Shown: positions 8,657 to 17,644, counted from the first letter of the stretch. The stretch is 47,881 nt of DNA from Streptosporangiaceae bacterium (GCA_030041135.1 JASHOL010000302.1:1-47881), one strand, 5' to 3'. Translations and numbers: made by a program. Notes: a model not told the origin generated them from the sequence alone.

Positions 8657-9757
8657 CTCCTGGCACCACCACGCGCTGGCCCGGGGTGAGGTTCCCGGTG
8701 ACCTGCACCATGCCTGCCGCGTCGTCGAACAGGCCAGGGGTCACCCTGACCAGGTGATGGCCGTGCGCGCCGAGGACGACGACGAGATGCTGATCCGGGA
8801 AATCACCCCTCCGGTCACCGACCCGTCTGGCAGTGTGATCGATACCTGGTTGCCGACCGCCACCTCGGTCTGCAGCGAGGCGTCCAGGTCGACCGTCACC
8901 ACCGGAGTCAGTGAGCTGCCGGTCAGCACCACCGCGCCCGGCGTGGCCGGCGCACCCGGCACGGCCCCGCTGCCCAGGCTGACCACGTGGGTCGCACCTG
9001 GCAGGAACACCGCCTGGCCCAGCGGCAGCGTCCCGGTGACTGTCACTCCCAGATGCGCCTGCAGCCGCGCCAGTGCATAGGCGGTCTCCGCGCTGAAGTA
9101 GTCCCAGCCTGACCGGGGCCCCAGCACCGCCGCGGTCGCGTAGCCGAGCGTGACCAGGTCGGTGTTCAGCTCGGTCACGTCCGCGCCGGTCATCCCGTCA
9201 GACAGCTCCCGGTAGGCGGGCACATTCCCGTAGAGGAGGATCACTGGGCTGTCGTTGACCTGGTAGGCCTGCTGGCCCTGCCGGATGGTCTGCCCGGCCG
9301 ACGGCAGCGAGGTAAACGTGCTCGCGCCAGAACCCGGCGACGGTGAAGACGCCGTCGCCGATCCACCGGAACCGGACGACGAGGCGGGGACCACCACGGT
9401 GTACGACCCCGCGTCACCAAGAGTCCCGTTCTCCTGTGTTTGCGCCGTCAGCGACCCCCGCGTCACCGTGAACGTCCCGGTGTTGTACCCGCTGTTGCTC
9501 GCAGATGGCTCCGGGACGGAGAAGACCCTGCTGGCACCGGCCCCCGCCGCCGCTGTCACGAGTGCCACCACCATTGCTATCCAGCCGCGCCGGTGCCGGT
9601 ACCACGTCACGGCCGCCCCGCCCGCAGCAAGCCCGTCGGCCTGCTGCGGGCCGTCCTGCGCCGGCACCTGCGCTCGCTCATGCTCGGCCCGTCCGGGCGC
9701 CCCCGGTTCGGGCACCGCAGGCCTACTTGCCTGTTCACGCTCATCGGTACTGCTCAT
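8653..9757 (-). pseudogene. MacA-like periplasmic adaptor with peptidoglycan-binding domain, internal deletion
   Basis: The N-terminus (ATG 9757) has one membrane anchor (WIAMVVALVTAAAGAG), an adaptor-type start (FTVTRGSLTAQTQENGTLGD), a peptidoglycan-binding-like repeat (DGMTGADVTELNTDLVTLGY, AYALARLQAHLGV) and beta-barrel strands (PVVTVDLDASLQTEVAVG). At about 8770-8785 the frame runs into SSSSSARTAITWSG and stops at 8741. In another frame the true C-terminus is still there, [20 protein letters not shown] then [13 protein letters not shown], ending at 8653 with the ATGA overlap to the ATPase. Around 60-90 residues between the two parts are missing compared with typical adaptors. The gene is therefore a deletion plus frameshift relic. 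Confidence 0.8.
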
Positions 9758-9814
9758 CGCCTCATGTCACCCTTTCCTGCGGTCGGCCGGGTCCGGCCTG
9801 CCCGTTTCGACGCA

Positions 9815-10354
9815 TCACATCTGCGGGTGACAGGCCTTCTGCGCCGACTGGAACTGAATCGAGTTGACGTCGGCGCTGGACGGAATCTGGGTGAAGGGCA
9901 ATCCGTGTTGCATCACCGGATCCGGCCAGTCGGGGTACCCGTGGGCTCTCATGCATGCGGCCGCCTTTATGAACCCCTGCAGCAGTTTCGGGCTCACCGC
10001 GAGCGGGAGAAGGGTTGGCAGCAGGTGCCCGCAGGTCTTCTGCGCCGACTGGTACTGCGGGGTGCCGGTGTCGACGCCTTCGACTACCCACCCTCCTGAG
10101 AACTTCAGTGCCGGGCCCGTGGAGCCTGCGCTGCCGGCCTGGCTGTCTGGCCGGGAGTAATAGAAGTTCGGCACCCCGTGCTGCCGCATGCACTGTGCAA
10201 AGGCCACGAGCTGAGGGGAAGCCGATCCGGAGCTGGCGGCTGAGCTTGACGTGGGCGACCCGCCGCAGGCCACCGACAGCAGCGCCACCCCGCCGACTGA
10301 GGCCAGAAGGCACCATGCCCTCCGCCGCGGCCGACTGCCCGTGTAATCGCTCAT
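9815..10354 (-). CDS. secreted lipoprotein, first gene of MacAB-like operon
   Basis: 179 residues from the ATG at 10354 (MSDYTGSR). The arginine-rich start, hydrophobic stretch (WCLLASVGGVALLSVACGGS) and lipobox LSVAC give lipid attachment at about Cys30. A Ser/Ala-rich tether follows. The mature part has two repeats of the type LVAFAQCMRQHGVPNFY and AAACMRAHGYPDWPDP, each followed by a QSAQKxC motif (YQSAQKTCG, FQSAQKACH). Such proteins are common beside MacAB-type transporters in actinomycetes; the role is unknown, perhaps substrate capture or signalling. It precedes the adaptor by 57 bases on the same strand and is divergent from the sensor kinase. Confidence 0.85.
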   Translation of the reverse strand: MSDYTGSRPRRRAWCLLASVGGVALLSVACGGSPTSSSAASSGSASPQLVAFAQCMRQHGVPNFYYSRPDSQAGSAGSTGPALKFSGGWVVEGVDTGTPQYQSAQKTCGHLLPTLLPLAVSPKLLQGFIKAAACMRAHGYPDWPDPVMQHGLPFTQIPSSADVNSIQFQSAQKACHPQM

Positions 10355-10481
10355 CTGAGAACCAGCCCTTCGGGTAAATGAGTCGCCAGGGCGCCAGTCC
10401 CGCTGGAGTGCCGGACGAGATGTAGCGCGCAAGGCTGCTGCAATCTGCATCGCTCGACAGCCAGTCCTACGGAGGCGGTAG

Positions 10482-10518
10482 TAACACGAGCGCAACAGCG
10501 GCTGTTAAAACTCTGTTA
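10482..10518. promoter_or_regulatory. direct repeat TGTTA-N6-TGTTA plus inverted TAACA, likely response-regulator site
   Basis: TGTTA at 10503-10507 and 10514-10518 are spaced 11 bases apart, the pattern bound by OmpR/PhoB-type dimers. An inverted TAACA lies at 10482-10486. The block sits between the divergent lipoprotein operon and the kinase gene, whose partner regulator is OmpR-type. Confidence 0.5.
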
Positions 10519-10615
10519 CCTGCGGGTGGGCATCCTGGAGGCCAGCACCTTACTGCCCGCCTTGCGTTGCCAGGTCGGCCCTTCCGCGCGGCAACACATC
10601 ACCATGGGAGGACCG

Positions 10616-11995
10616 ATGGGAACCCAGCCGGCCACCGCCCGCGCCACCCACGGCACGCCGGCACGGCCGGAGGCCAGCCAACGGGCCTCAGCGACGGCGG
10701 CTGGTCTTCCCAGGCCTAAGCGGCTCCCCAGCCACGACCGTCCGGCGCCAGGCTGGGTCAGCAAGGCAGGCTCGCTGCGCCGCCTCGCCAGCCTCGCCGT
10801 CCGGACCGCCCGGCCACGCCCCACCGTGAGACTGCGGCTGACCGCCCTGTACGGCGCCCTGCTCCTGGCGTCTGGTGCGGCGCTACTGGCCATCGTCAAC
10901 ATCCTGGCCCGCGGCTGGCCCTGGCCCCCTGGCGCCAAGATCCCTGTAAACGCCACCGGGCACGCCATCGACGCGGCGATCGTGCACCAGATGGCCGCCC
11001 AGGAATCCGACCAGCGCGCGGCCGCGCTGACCCACCTGCTGACAGAGTCGGCCATCGCGCTGGGCGTCATGGCGGTCGTCTCGGTCCGACTGGGCTGGCT
11101 GGTGGCGGGACGGGTGCTGCGTCCGCTGCGCGACATGACCGCTGCGACTCAGCGGATCTCCGCCGACAACCTAGGCGAACGGCTGGCCGTAACCGGCCCA
11201 GGCGACGAGCTCAAAGACCTCGGCGACACCATCGACGGGCTGCTGCAACGGCTGGAGACGGCTTTCGGCGCGCAGCGCCGGTTCGCTGCCAACGCCTCGC
11301 ATGAGCTGCGCACACCGCTGGCGATGATGCGCACCTCGCTGGACGTGGCTACCGCCAAGCCAGGTCCGATCCCCCCTGCTGTGACGCTGCTTGCGGGCAA
11401 GCTCCGTCGGGGGCTCGACCAGGCCGACCGGCTAGTGGAGAACCTGCTGCTGCTCGCCCGCGTCCAGCACGGCGCCAAGGACGGCAGGGAAACGGTTTCG
11501 CTCGGCCGCATGCTGGCCAGCGCTATCGAAGCCAACCGCGACCGGATCGCCGCCAGAGGCCTTCAGGTGCGGCAAACCGCTGCTGACCCGCGGGTCACCG
11601 GCAACCCCGCGTTGCTTGCTCAGATGATCGGCAATCTCATCGACAACGCCATCCGTCACAACATGCCGCAGGGCTGGATCCGCGCCCAGGCCACCGCTCA
11701 CGGGACGACCGCACGCCTGGTAGTGGAAAACGGCGGGCGCAGCCTGGACCCGGACAAGGTCAGCGGCCTGGCGGAGCCGTTCCGGCGGCTCGGAGCCGAG
11801 CGCACAGGGTCTGTCGGCGGAACCGGCCTGGGGCTGTCGATCGTAACCGAGATCGCTTCCGCGCACGGCGGCGAACTGCGGCTGCAGGCGCGGCCGGGGG
11901 GCGGCCTGCGAGCAGTCATCGAGCTGCCCTGTGCTGTCACCAGGGTGGCGACCAGACTGCCAGCCCGGCCAGCGGAGGAAGGAGCCACCTGGTGA
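10616..11995 (+). CDS. HAMP-domain sensor histidine kinase
   Basis: 459 residues from the ATG at 10616, which has GGGAGGA just upstream; the frame also runs back to 10526. A charged N-terminal tail of about 70 residues precedes the first membrane helix (LTALYGALLLASGAALLAIV), followed by a short external loop and a second helix (AIALGVMAVVSVRLGWLVAG). HAMP follows (RVLRPLRDMTAATQRISADN), then the H-box (FAANASHELRTPLAMMRTSL), the N-box (GNLIDNAIRHN) and the G-boxes (GGTGLGLSIV). It should autophosphorylate on the H-box histidine and pass phosphate to the regulator encoded next, whose start overlaps its stop (GTGA). It is divergent from the decayed MacAB-like operon, its probable target. Confidence 0.93.
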   Translation: MGTQPATARATHGTPARPEASQRASATAAGLPRPKRLPSHDRPAPGWVSKAGSLRRLASLAVRTARPRPTVRLRLTALYGALLLASGAALLAIVNILARGWPWPPGAKIPVNATGHAIDAAIVHQMAAQESDQRAAALTHLLTESAIALGVMAVVSVRLGWLVAGRVLRPLRDMTAATQRISADNLGERLAVTGPGDELKDLGDTIDGLLQRLETAFGAQRRFAANASHELRTPLAMMRTSLDVATAKPGPIPPAVTLLAGKLRRGLDQADRLVENLLLLARVQHGAKDGRETVSLGRMLASAIEANRDRIAARGLQVRQTAADPRVTGNPALLAQMIGNLIDNAIRHNMPQGWIRAQATAHGTTARLVVENGGRSLDPDKVSGLAEPFRRLGAERTGSVGGTGLGLSIVTEIASAHGGELRLQARPGGGLRAVIELPCAVTRVATRLPARPAEEGATW

Positions 11996-12675
11996 GGGTA
12001 CTGGTGGCCGAGGACGTCGAGCTGATGGCTGACGACATTGCCGAGGGCCTGCGCGACCAGGGCATGGCCGTCGACGTCGCCTACGACGGCGTCGATGCCG
12101 CGTTCAAGCTCGACATCTACTCCTACGACGTGCTGGTGCTCGACCGGGACCTGCCTGGGATCCACGGCGACACCATCTGCCGCATGGTCACCGACAGCGG
12201 CAATCCGGTCATGGTCCTCATGCTCACCGCCGCAGGCACCCCCGCCGACCGGGTCGCCGGCCTGGGCCTGGGCGCCGACGACTACCTGCCCAAGCCCTTC
12301 CACTTCCCCGAGCTAGTGCTGCGGATCCGCTCCCTGGCCCGCCGCAAGCCCTCCGCGCAGCCCCGCATCCTGTGCGCGGCCGGAATCGATCTCGACCCGC
12401 TGCGGCGCACCGTTCACCGTCACGGGCAGCAGATCGAGGTCTCCCCCAAGGAGTTCGCGGTGCTCGAGGCACTGATGAAGGCCGCCCCGGCTCCCCTCAG
12501 CGCCGAGGACCTGCTGTACCAGGTCTGGGACGAGAATGCCGACCCGTTCACGAAGACCGTCCAGGTCACCATCGGCCGACTCCGTCGCAAGCTCGGCCAC
12601 CCCGACATCATCAAGACCACCCCCAGCGTCGGCTACCGCATCGCGGGTGGTATCGCAAAGCACCTGACGTGCTGA
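11992..12675 (+). CDS. OmpR-family response regulator
   Basis: 227 residues, GTG start overlapping the kinase stop by four bases. The receiver domain covers residues 1-115: acidic pocket AEDVE, phosphoacceptor Asp51 (VLVLDRDLPG), and the LPKPF lysine. A winged-helix output domain follows at about 130-220 (VSPKEFAVLEALMKAA, KTVQVTIGRLRRKLG, TTPSVGYRI). The order kinase then regulator is less common than the reverse. Likely target: the divergent operon beginning at 10354 through the TGTTA repeats. The pair is intact although adaptor and ATPase genes of the presumed target operon are broken, so it may have further targets. Confidence 0.94.
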   Translation: MRVLVAEDVELMADDIAEGLRDQGMAVDVAYDGVDAAFKLDIYSYDVLVLDRDLPGIHGDTICRMVTDSGNPVMVLMLTAAGTPADRVAGLGLGADDYLPKPFHFPELVLRIRSLARRKPSAQPRILCAAGIDLDPLRRTVHRHGQQIEVSPKEFAVLEALMKAAPAPLSAEDLLYQVWDENADPFTKTVQVTIGRLRRKLGHPDIIKTTPSVGYRIAGGIAKHLTC

Positions 12676-12705
12676 TCTTCGTTGACCTGGGATCTCTCTG
12701 CCGTC

Positions 12706-12888
12706 TCAGCACGACTGCCGGCATCCGCGTAGCTGACCGTTGAACGGGACCGCGAAGTCTTGGTAGGTATCCCGGCCTACCTCGCTGGGCAGATACATGT
12801 GCCTGTTCTTGCCTGACCACAGCAGGGCGAGCGCAGCCCGGTGGCGCTCGATCGCGATATGCGGCAACAGGATGAAGGCACGGCGGCA
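12706..12888 (-). pseudogene. unrecognised coding remnant
   Basis: A 60-codon open frame with protein-like composition (AFILLPHIAIERHRAALALL, then GKNRHMYLPSEVGRDTYQDF and AVPFNGQLRG) and no start codon in a sensible place; upstream it meets a TAG. It fills most of the gap between the response regulator and the beta-propeller gene. It looks like the C-terminal piece of a lost gene, but I do not recognise the family. Chance remains possible. Confidence 0.3.
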
Positions 12889-12969
12889 CTACCAGCGAAC
12901 CCGGCAGGCGCAGGATCTGTATTCCTGCCATCAGCCAGCCTGCAACCTGGTCACACCGCCTCGACGGTG

Positions 12970-13806
12970 CTAGCCCGCCAGCAGGACTGCCTGGCCGTTG
13001 AGCCGTCGCAGTTCCGCGACCACTCCGAGAAACTCGCCGGTCGCGAAGTCGAAGGCCAGGACATGGTCCCGGCCGGTCCAGTAGAGCCGCCCCTCGGGCG
13101 TGAGCCGCAGTCCGCGAGGCCGCGTGAAGTTCACGCCCGGGTCGGGCCTGAGTATGCGCACGAGGCTGCCCGTGGCCGGGTGATATTCGCGGATGGTGGC
13201 AATGGCCGCGGGTGAGCCGAACGGGAACTCGCTGGAGATGACCAGGTGGCCGCTGGGCGCGACCGTCAGGTCGAGCGGGCTCAGCTCGGGGTCGGTGATC
13301 AGACGCGGATTGCGGAGTTGCCCGTGGCGGTCAAAGACCGTGACCGTGTTGTCGCCCTCCCCGGCGGGACCGATCCCCGAGGACAGGTAGAGCTGGCTGT
13401 CAGTACCGAAGCCGAAACCTCTTGGAAAGGGAACGGCGTGGTCGGGCACGAGCTGCTCGCCGTCGGCGTCGAGTTGCGGGGGCAGGGCCAGGATCGTGCC
13501 GCGGCGGCGCAAAGTGAGGCAGTACCGGCCGTCGGGCGCGAAGGTGCCGCCGCCGCCGTCCAGGCCTTCTCTGCGGCCGGAGTCTAGGATCACGCTGCCG
13601 CTGGTGTCGAGGGCGAGGACACGGTCATCGCCGCTGGTGACATAGACCAGTGCGCCGGCCGGGCTCAGGCTCATGCCGCGCGGATCGGTGATGCGCGGGT
13701 CGTCGCTGAGCGGCCCGGCCGGTTTTCCGTCCGCAGTGAAAGTCAGCACGGTGCCGTATCCGTCTCCGTTCACGCCGCTGGCGCTCGTGACAAGAATCCG
13801 CCTCAT
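12970..13806 (-). CDS. beta-propeller (NHL/SMP-30-like) protein
   Basis: 278 residues from the ATG at 13806 (MRRILVTSASGV); an upstream in-frame ATG at 13839 is also possible. Repeated blade motifs of the form DPRGMSLSPAGALVYVTSGD, PFPRGFGFGTDSQLYLSSG, SPLDLTVAPSGHLVISSEF and RPRGLRLTPEGRLYWTG indicate a five- to six-bladed propeller of the NHL/gluconolactonase type. No signal peptide is seen, unlike the propeller at 15382-16518. The exact role is unknown; such folds bind ligands or hydrolyse lactones, but no metal-ligand set can be assigned. It ends the minus-strand block that begins with the Met-rich SDR, after a gap of about 400 bases. Confidence 0.75.
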   Translation of the reverse strand: MRRILVTSASGVNGDGYGTVLTFTADGKPAGPLSDDPRITDPRGMSLSPAGALVYVTSGDDRVLALDTSGSVILDSGRREGLDGGGGTFAPDGRYCLTLRRRGTILALPPQLDADGEQLVPDHAVPFPRGFGFGTDSQLYLSSGIGPAGEGDNTVTVFDRHGQLRNPRLITDPELSPLDLTVAPSGHLVISSEFPFGSPAAIATIREYHPATGSLVRILRPDPGVNFTRPRGLRLTPEGRLYWTGRDHVLAFDFATGEFLGVVAELRRLNGQAVLLAG

Positions 13807-14208
13807 GACTGCCGGCTGCCCTCCCGTGGATCGCAGCATCGTGACTGATCGAGGTGTAGCGCAAGACCGCCCGAACTGCTACTGCAGAGGTCGCACGGTG
13901 AATCCCAGCTTGGTGAGGGCCCGGACCGCCCCGGCCTCGCCGCCCTCGAAGTCACCTAGTGAGCCGCTCGTTAAGGTCGCGGCCGATGTAGTCGGGCTGG
14001 GGACCGACGGTGAGCGGGGCGCTCTGAAGGAGCCCTGCGTGAGACCAGGTGGCGAGCCCGGTTGAGTTCCAGGGTTTCTTCTCACACCACGACCAGGCCG
14101 TCGCCGGGTGCGATGCCGACCGTGAGGTGGAGCATGTCGGAGAACACGGTGGGATCGCTGGCAACGACGACGTCCGCCAGCGGTGTGTTTTTTGCAAGCC
14201 GACAGTGA
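13807..14208. other. 400-base gap with possible coding fragments, no gene supported
   Basis: On the minus strand, short frames such as LADVVVASDPTVFSDMLHL (ending 14082) and GDFEGGEAGAVRALTKLGF (ending 13879) look protein-like but lie in different frames and match nothing I recognise. They may be fragments of a lost gene between DUF4331 and the propeller. Confidence 0.3.
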
Positions 14209-15273
14209 TCATCCGCTGGGCGGCGGCTTGGCGACGTGGTCACGGATGCCCAGCATGTCGGCAAGCGCAGGCAGGTCGTCCTGGCCGGGGGGCGCGAGAT
14301 ACGGAAATTCGGGCACGACAGGGTGCGGCGAGCTGGTGAGGCCGAGCGGACGGCCGGCGATCAGCGACACGGTGACTCCGAACGCGTCGTCGTGCAGGCC
14401 GCGGCCGTTTCCGCTGCCTGGCGCGAAACGCGCCGGCTGGCCGGGCCTGTACCGCAGCTGGTCGGGCAGGAACGCAGCGACAACGGCCGCGGCCTGCTCG
14501 TCCGGGTTTGCGGCTCCGCTTACCGTCGCGTCGTGCCGGGCGGTCGTGCGCAGGAGGTCGGTGTAGGCAGCGACGTCACCGTCGGGTGACGCGGCATTGA
14601 GTGCCTCGGTGGCCGGGCCGGGCTGGGGGAAGAAGAATGACCTCAGCAGCGGGTGGGCGGCGCGGCTGACCTGGCGCTGCGGTGCATGACCGTAGAGGTT
14701 GATCCTGGCCCAGACAGCGACGTCGCTGCCGCCCAGACTCTCGTCAGGCACTTGGACCGCGATGGCGATGACGTTCCGGCCGGCCAGCAAGTTGCCCGGC
14801 GTGCCGGCGAACAGCTCGGGACGGAACTGGCTGTCGGCCAGGCCGCGCGTGAACGCGAACAGCGCGGCTGCGTCTCCCCAGAACGGATCCTGGGCCAGGC
14901 CGAACCAGGCCCGCCCCCCGTTGGCGAGAGCGAAGGGCTCGCCGGTGGGCCCGGTGCCGAGATCGGTACCGTCGGTGCCGGACTTGCTCGCCGGGCCGGC
15001 CGCATAGCGGACCTTCATCTGCTGCTTCCCGTCCGCATCGGGCTCGCTGAACAGCATCCGGAAGGCGCGGTTCTCGCGGACTCCGCCGTCGCTGGCGATG
15101 GCAAACTCGTACAGGGCGTCGGGCCTGAAGGTGACCGGATTGGACCGGCCGGCGTCAGGGCTCACGGTCACGACGAGTGTCGATGCGCCCGGATTCGCGG
15201 GAAAGACGTACAGGTCGCCCAGGTTCAGGCGCCCATCTTCGATCGCTGTCGGGCTGTCGAAATGGTGGGACAC
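14209..15273 (-). CDS. DUF4331 family protein
   Basis: 354 residues. The start MSHHFDSPTAIEDGRLNLGD followed by LYVFPAN is the hallmark of DUF4331, as are TFRPDALYEFAIASDGG, RAWFGLAQDPFWGDAAALFA, NLLAGRNVIAIAVQVPD and the late PLLRSFFFPQPGPATEALN. The biochemical role of the family is not known. No clear signal peptide is present. It lies 108 bases after the secreted propeller on the same strand, so it probably shares a transcript with that gene and the SDR upstream. The sequence appears complete with no missing blocks. Confidence 0.9.
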   Translation of the reverse strand: MSHHFDSPTAIEDGRLNLGDLYVFPANPGASTLVVTVSPDAGRSNPVTFRPDALYEFAIASDGGVRENRAFRMLFSEPDADGKQQMKVRYAAGPASKSGTDGTDLGTGPTGEPFALANGGRAWFGLAQDPFWGDAAALFAFTRGLADSQFRPELFAGTPGNLLAGRNVIAIAVQVPDESLGGSDVAVWARINLYGHAPQRQVSRAAHPLLRSFFFPQPGPATEALNAASPDGDVAAYTDLLRTTARHDATVSGAANPDEQAAAVVAAFLPDQLRYRPGQPARFAPGSGNGRGLHDDAFGVTVSLIAGRPLGLTSSPHPVVPEFPYLAPPGQDDLPALADMLGIRDHVAKPPPSG

Positions 15274-15381
15274 GCCGTTCTCCTCATTTGCGTGCCGGCG
15301 GCGGGCATGGCGCCGGGCAGCGCCGTGGCCGGCTCAGGTGGCTGACGGCTGGCGCTGCCCGGGCACAGTGTGGCGTAACCG

Positions 15382-16518
15382 TCATGAGGCGGCGATGCCC
15401 TCGCCGCCGACAGCGCCGGGGACGGTGACAGAGCCGGTCGGGGTGAGGGAGCCGCCGGGACCGATGCGGTAGGCGTCGACGTTGCCGGCTGCTCCGGCCT
15501 GCACGTAGAGGTACCGGCCGTCAGATGACACGATCGCGTCTGTGGTGCCCGCGTCGGTCGGCGTTACGGCCAGCTGGGTAATCGCGCCGTCCGGCTCAGT
15601 GGAGAGAGTGGACTCGGAGGCGCTGCCGGCGTTGGACGCGTACAGGGTGCCTTCGGGCGCTGCGGTGATCCAGCAGGTCGCGACCTGCCCGGTCGCGGCG
15701 CTGCCCAGCTGCGTGAGCGTGCCATTGCGGGCGATCGCGAAGGTGGCCACGGCGCCGGCGCCGGTCTCTACGAGCACGAGGTGGCCGTAGGCGTCGAACG
15801 TGAAGCCGAACGGGATGGTGCCGGGCAGTGAGGTCACGGTCGGCTGGGCCGCCGGGCCGAACAAGCCGTCGGCGAACACGTCCACGCTGTTGGTGGCGTT
15901 CTTGGTCGTGACGACCAGCTGCGAGCCGCCACGGGTGAATCCGATCTGGCCCGGCGTTCCGGTAAAGACGGTGGAAGAGCTGGTGCCCAGGCCTAGGTCG
16001 CGGGTCCAGGACGGCTCCGGGACCAGGTAGCCGTCAAGCTGGACGAAGCCGGCGATCGATGCACCGCCCCATGCGTTGAGGACGAAGACCTGGCTGCCGT
16101 GGAAGGTGATGCTGACCGGGAACTGGCCGCCGGAGCTGAGCACCTGGCTCCGGAACAGCTGGTCACCGCGGACCCGGAACACCGTGATCGTGTCGCTGCC
16201 GGCGTTCACGGCATAAAGCAGCCCGGCCTGCCGGTCATAGGCTAGTGACCCCTCCGACGACAGATGGTCGACGGCAGAACCGTTCGTCTGCCCGCCGTTC
16301 CCGCCGGTCGGGTAACTGCCTGCCTGCGCCAGCCCGCCCGAAGCGGTCCGCGTATAGGCGACGATCGTGTTGCCCGACGGGTTGTCGGTCTGGACGAACA
16401 CCGCCCGCGTGCGTCCTGGCCAGGCATGTGCAGTCGACGCGCTGGCCGGCAAGGCCGCCAGCGCAGCGGCCGCCGCCCCGGCGACAGTGACCGCGGCCGC
16501 CTTCGAGATGGGTTTCAT
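15382..16518 (-). CDS. secreted seven-bladed beta-propeller (lactonase/YVTN type)
   Basis: 378 residues. A classic signal peptide (KAAAVTVAGAAAAALAALPA, cleavage after ASASTAHA) implies export. Blade repeats recur throughout: SGNTIVAYTRTASGGLAQAG, DRQAGLLYAVNAGSDTITVF, HGSQVFVLNAWGGASIAGFV, GSQLVVTTKNATNSVDVF, SSDGRYLYVQAGAAGNVDAY. This is the 6-phosphogluconolactonase/YVTN arrangement seen in many secreted propellers of unknown role. It begins 18 bases after the SDR stop, so the two are very likely one operon, with DUF4331 next. Probably ligand binding or cell-surface; catalytic residues cannot be assigned. Confidence 0.88.
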   Translation of the reverse strand: MKPISKAAAVTVAGAAAAALAALPASASTAHAWPGRTRAVFVQTDNPSGNTIVAYTRTASGGLAQAGSYPTGGNGGQTNGSAVDHLSSEGSLAYDRQAGLLYAVNAGSDTITVFRVRGDQLFRSQVLSSGGQFPVSITFHGSQVFVLNAWGGASIAGFVQLDGYLVPEPSWTRDLGLGTSSSTVFTGTPGQIGFTRGGSQLVVTTKNATNSVDVFADGLFGPAAQPTVTSLPGTIPFGFTFDAYGHLVLVETGAGAVATFAIARNGTLTQLGSAATGQVATCWITAAPEGTLYASNAGSASESTLSTEPDGAITQLAVTPTDAGTTDAIVSSDGRYLYVQAGAAGNVDAYRIGPGGSLTPTGSVTVPGAVGGEGIAAS

Positions 16519-16536
16519 GACTCTCCTTCTGTGGTG

Positions 16537-17481
16537 TTAGTTGCGTCCGGCCATGACGCCGCCGTCGACGTCCCAGATGGCGCCCGTCACCCAGCTAGTG
16601 GCCGGGGAAAGCAGGAAGGTGATGACGTTGGCCATGTCCCGGACGGTGCCGGTCCGGCCGAGCGGGTGGAACGCGTCGAAACTGTGCAGCGTCGCCTCGA
16701 GCTGGTCCTTCGGCACGAACCGCTCGTAGATCGGCGTGGCCACCACAGCGGGCGCGACGGCGTTGACGCGGATCTGGTGCGGCGCCAGCTCGAGGGCGAG
16801 ATTGCGGGTCAGCGCGTGCAGGCCGCCTTTGCCCAGCGAGTACGCGGACGAGGGGGTGGCCCCGATCGCCTGATGCGCCCACATGCTGCCGATAGTGACG
16901 ATGGACCCGCCACGACCCTGGGCGACCATGCCCCTGGCCACCGTCTGGGTGATGAAGAAGATGGCCCGGTCTAGTTCCAGGTAGGAGTCGTAATCCTCGC
17001 CGTCGTGGTCCAGGAATGGCTTGGGGACGAACAGGCCGGCGGCGTTGACGAGCAGAGTAGCGTCCGCGTGCTCATCTGCGAGCTGGTGTCGGACGCGCTC
17101 GACTCCCATCCGGTCGGTCAGGTCGGCGGCGATGCCGTAGGCCTTGCCGGCGCGGCTGAGTTCGGCCGCGGTGTCGTTAACGAGCTTGTCGTGCAGGCCG
17201 ATTACGACGGCGCTGCCGCCGGCCGCGACCACGTCCGCGGCAACCTGACGTCCCATCCCGCTGCTGCCGCCGACCACAACCAGCTTCTGCCCGGCGAACA
17301 TGGGCATCGTCATCGGGCTGGCCATCGGCTCCGCCATAGGCGCTCCTACGTGCGGGCGGCCCATCTGCTCCGCCATCGTCGGCTCGCCCATTTGCGGGCT
17401 ACCCATCTGCGGACTTGTCATCTGCTCCGCCATGGCGCCGGCCATCTGCGGATGCATGCCCTCGAGCCAGTTCATGCTCAT
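16537..17481 (-). CDS. short-chain dehydrogenase with unusual Met-rich N-terminal extension
   Basis: 314 residues. ATG 17481 has AAGGAG a few bases upstream, which confirms that the extension is translated. The first 61 residues contain 15 methionines, mostly every four or five positions ([34 protein letters not shown]). A normal SDR fold follows from residue 63: cofactor loop [17 protein letters not shown] near 146, catalytic Ser-Tyr-Lys (TIGSM, then SAYSLGKGG) and the C-terminal [12 protein letters not shown]. It probably oxidises or reduces an alcohol/ketone using NAD(P). The Met repeat could bind soft metals such as Cu(I), dock to a partner or just be a repeat expansion. First gene of the SDR, propeller, DUF4331 operon, with the shared element 82 bases upstream. 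Confidence 0.9.
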   Translation of the reverse strand: MSMNWLEGMHPQMAGAMAEQMTSPQMGSPQMGEPTMAEQMGRPHVGAPMAEPMASPMTMPMFAGQKLVVVGGSSGMGRQVAADVVAAGGSAVVIGLHDKLVNDTAAELSRAGKAYGIAADLTDRMGVERVRHQLADEHADATLLVNAAGLFVPKPFLDHDGEDYDSYLELDRAIFFITQTVARGMVAQGRGGSIVTIGSMWAHQAIGATPSSAYSLGKGGLHALTRNLALELAPHQIRVNAVAPAVVATPIYERFVPKDQLEATLHSFDAFHPLGRTGTVRDMANVITFLLSPATSWVTGAIWDVDGGVMAGRN

Positions 17482-17562
17482 GCGGATCTCCTTCCGGTGC
17501 GCGGCATGCAGCGGTGGCCTGCTGCCTGCTCATGGGTAGCGTCGCCGTCACAGTGCGCCTGC

Positions 17563-17574
17563 ACATCGTCAAGA
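17563..17574 (-). promoter_or_regulatory. copy 3 (partial) of the ACATCGTCAAGA element
   Basis: Twelve bases identical to the core of the copy at 19296, located 82 bases upstream of the Met-rich SDR start. The second dyad arm (GATG) is replaced by GACC here, so it is a weaker site. Confidence 0.4.
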
Positions 17575-17644
17575 CCGACAGTCAGAAGAAGACATCTGCC
17601 GTCAGCCGTTAAGAGGGTCAGGCCCGCACAGGCCAGCGGATCGG

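Noticed and set aside
12601-12625. GACATCATCAAGACC as a copy of the shared element
   Set aside because: It lies in the response-regulator gene (PDIIKTTPSVGYR), where the amino acid sequence explains it.
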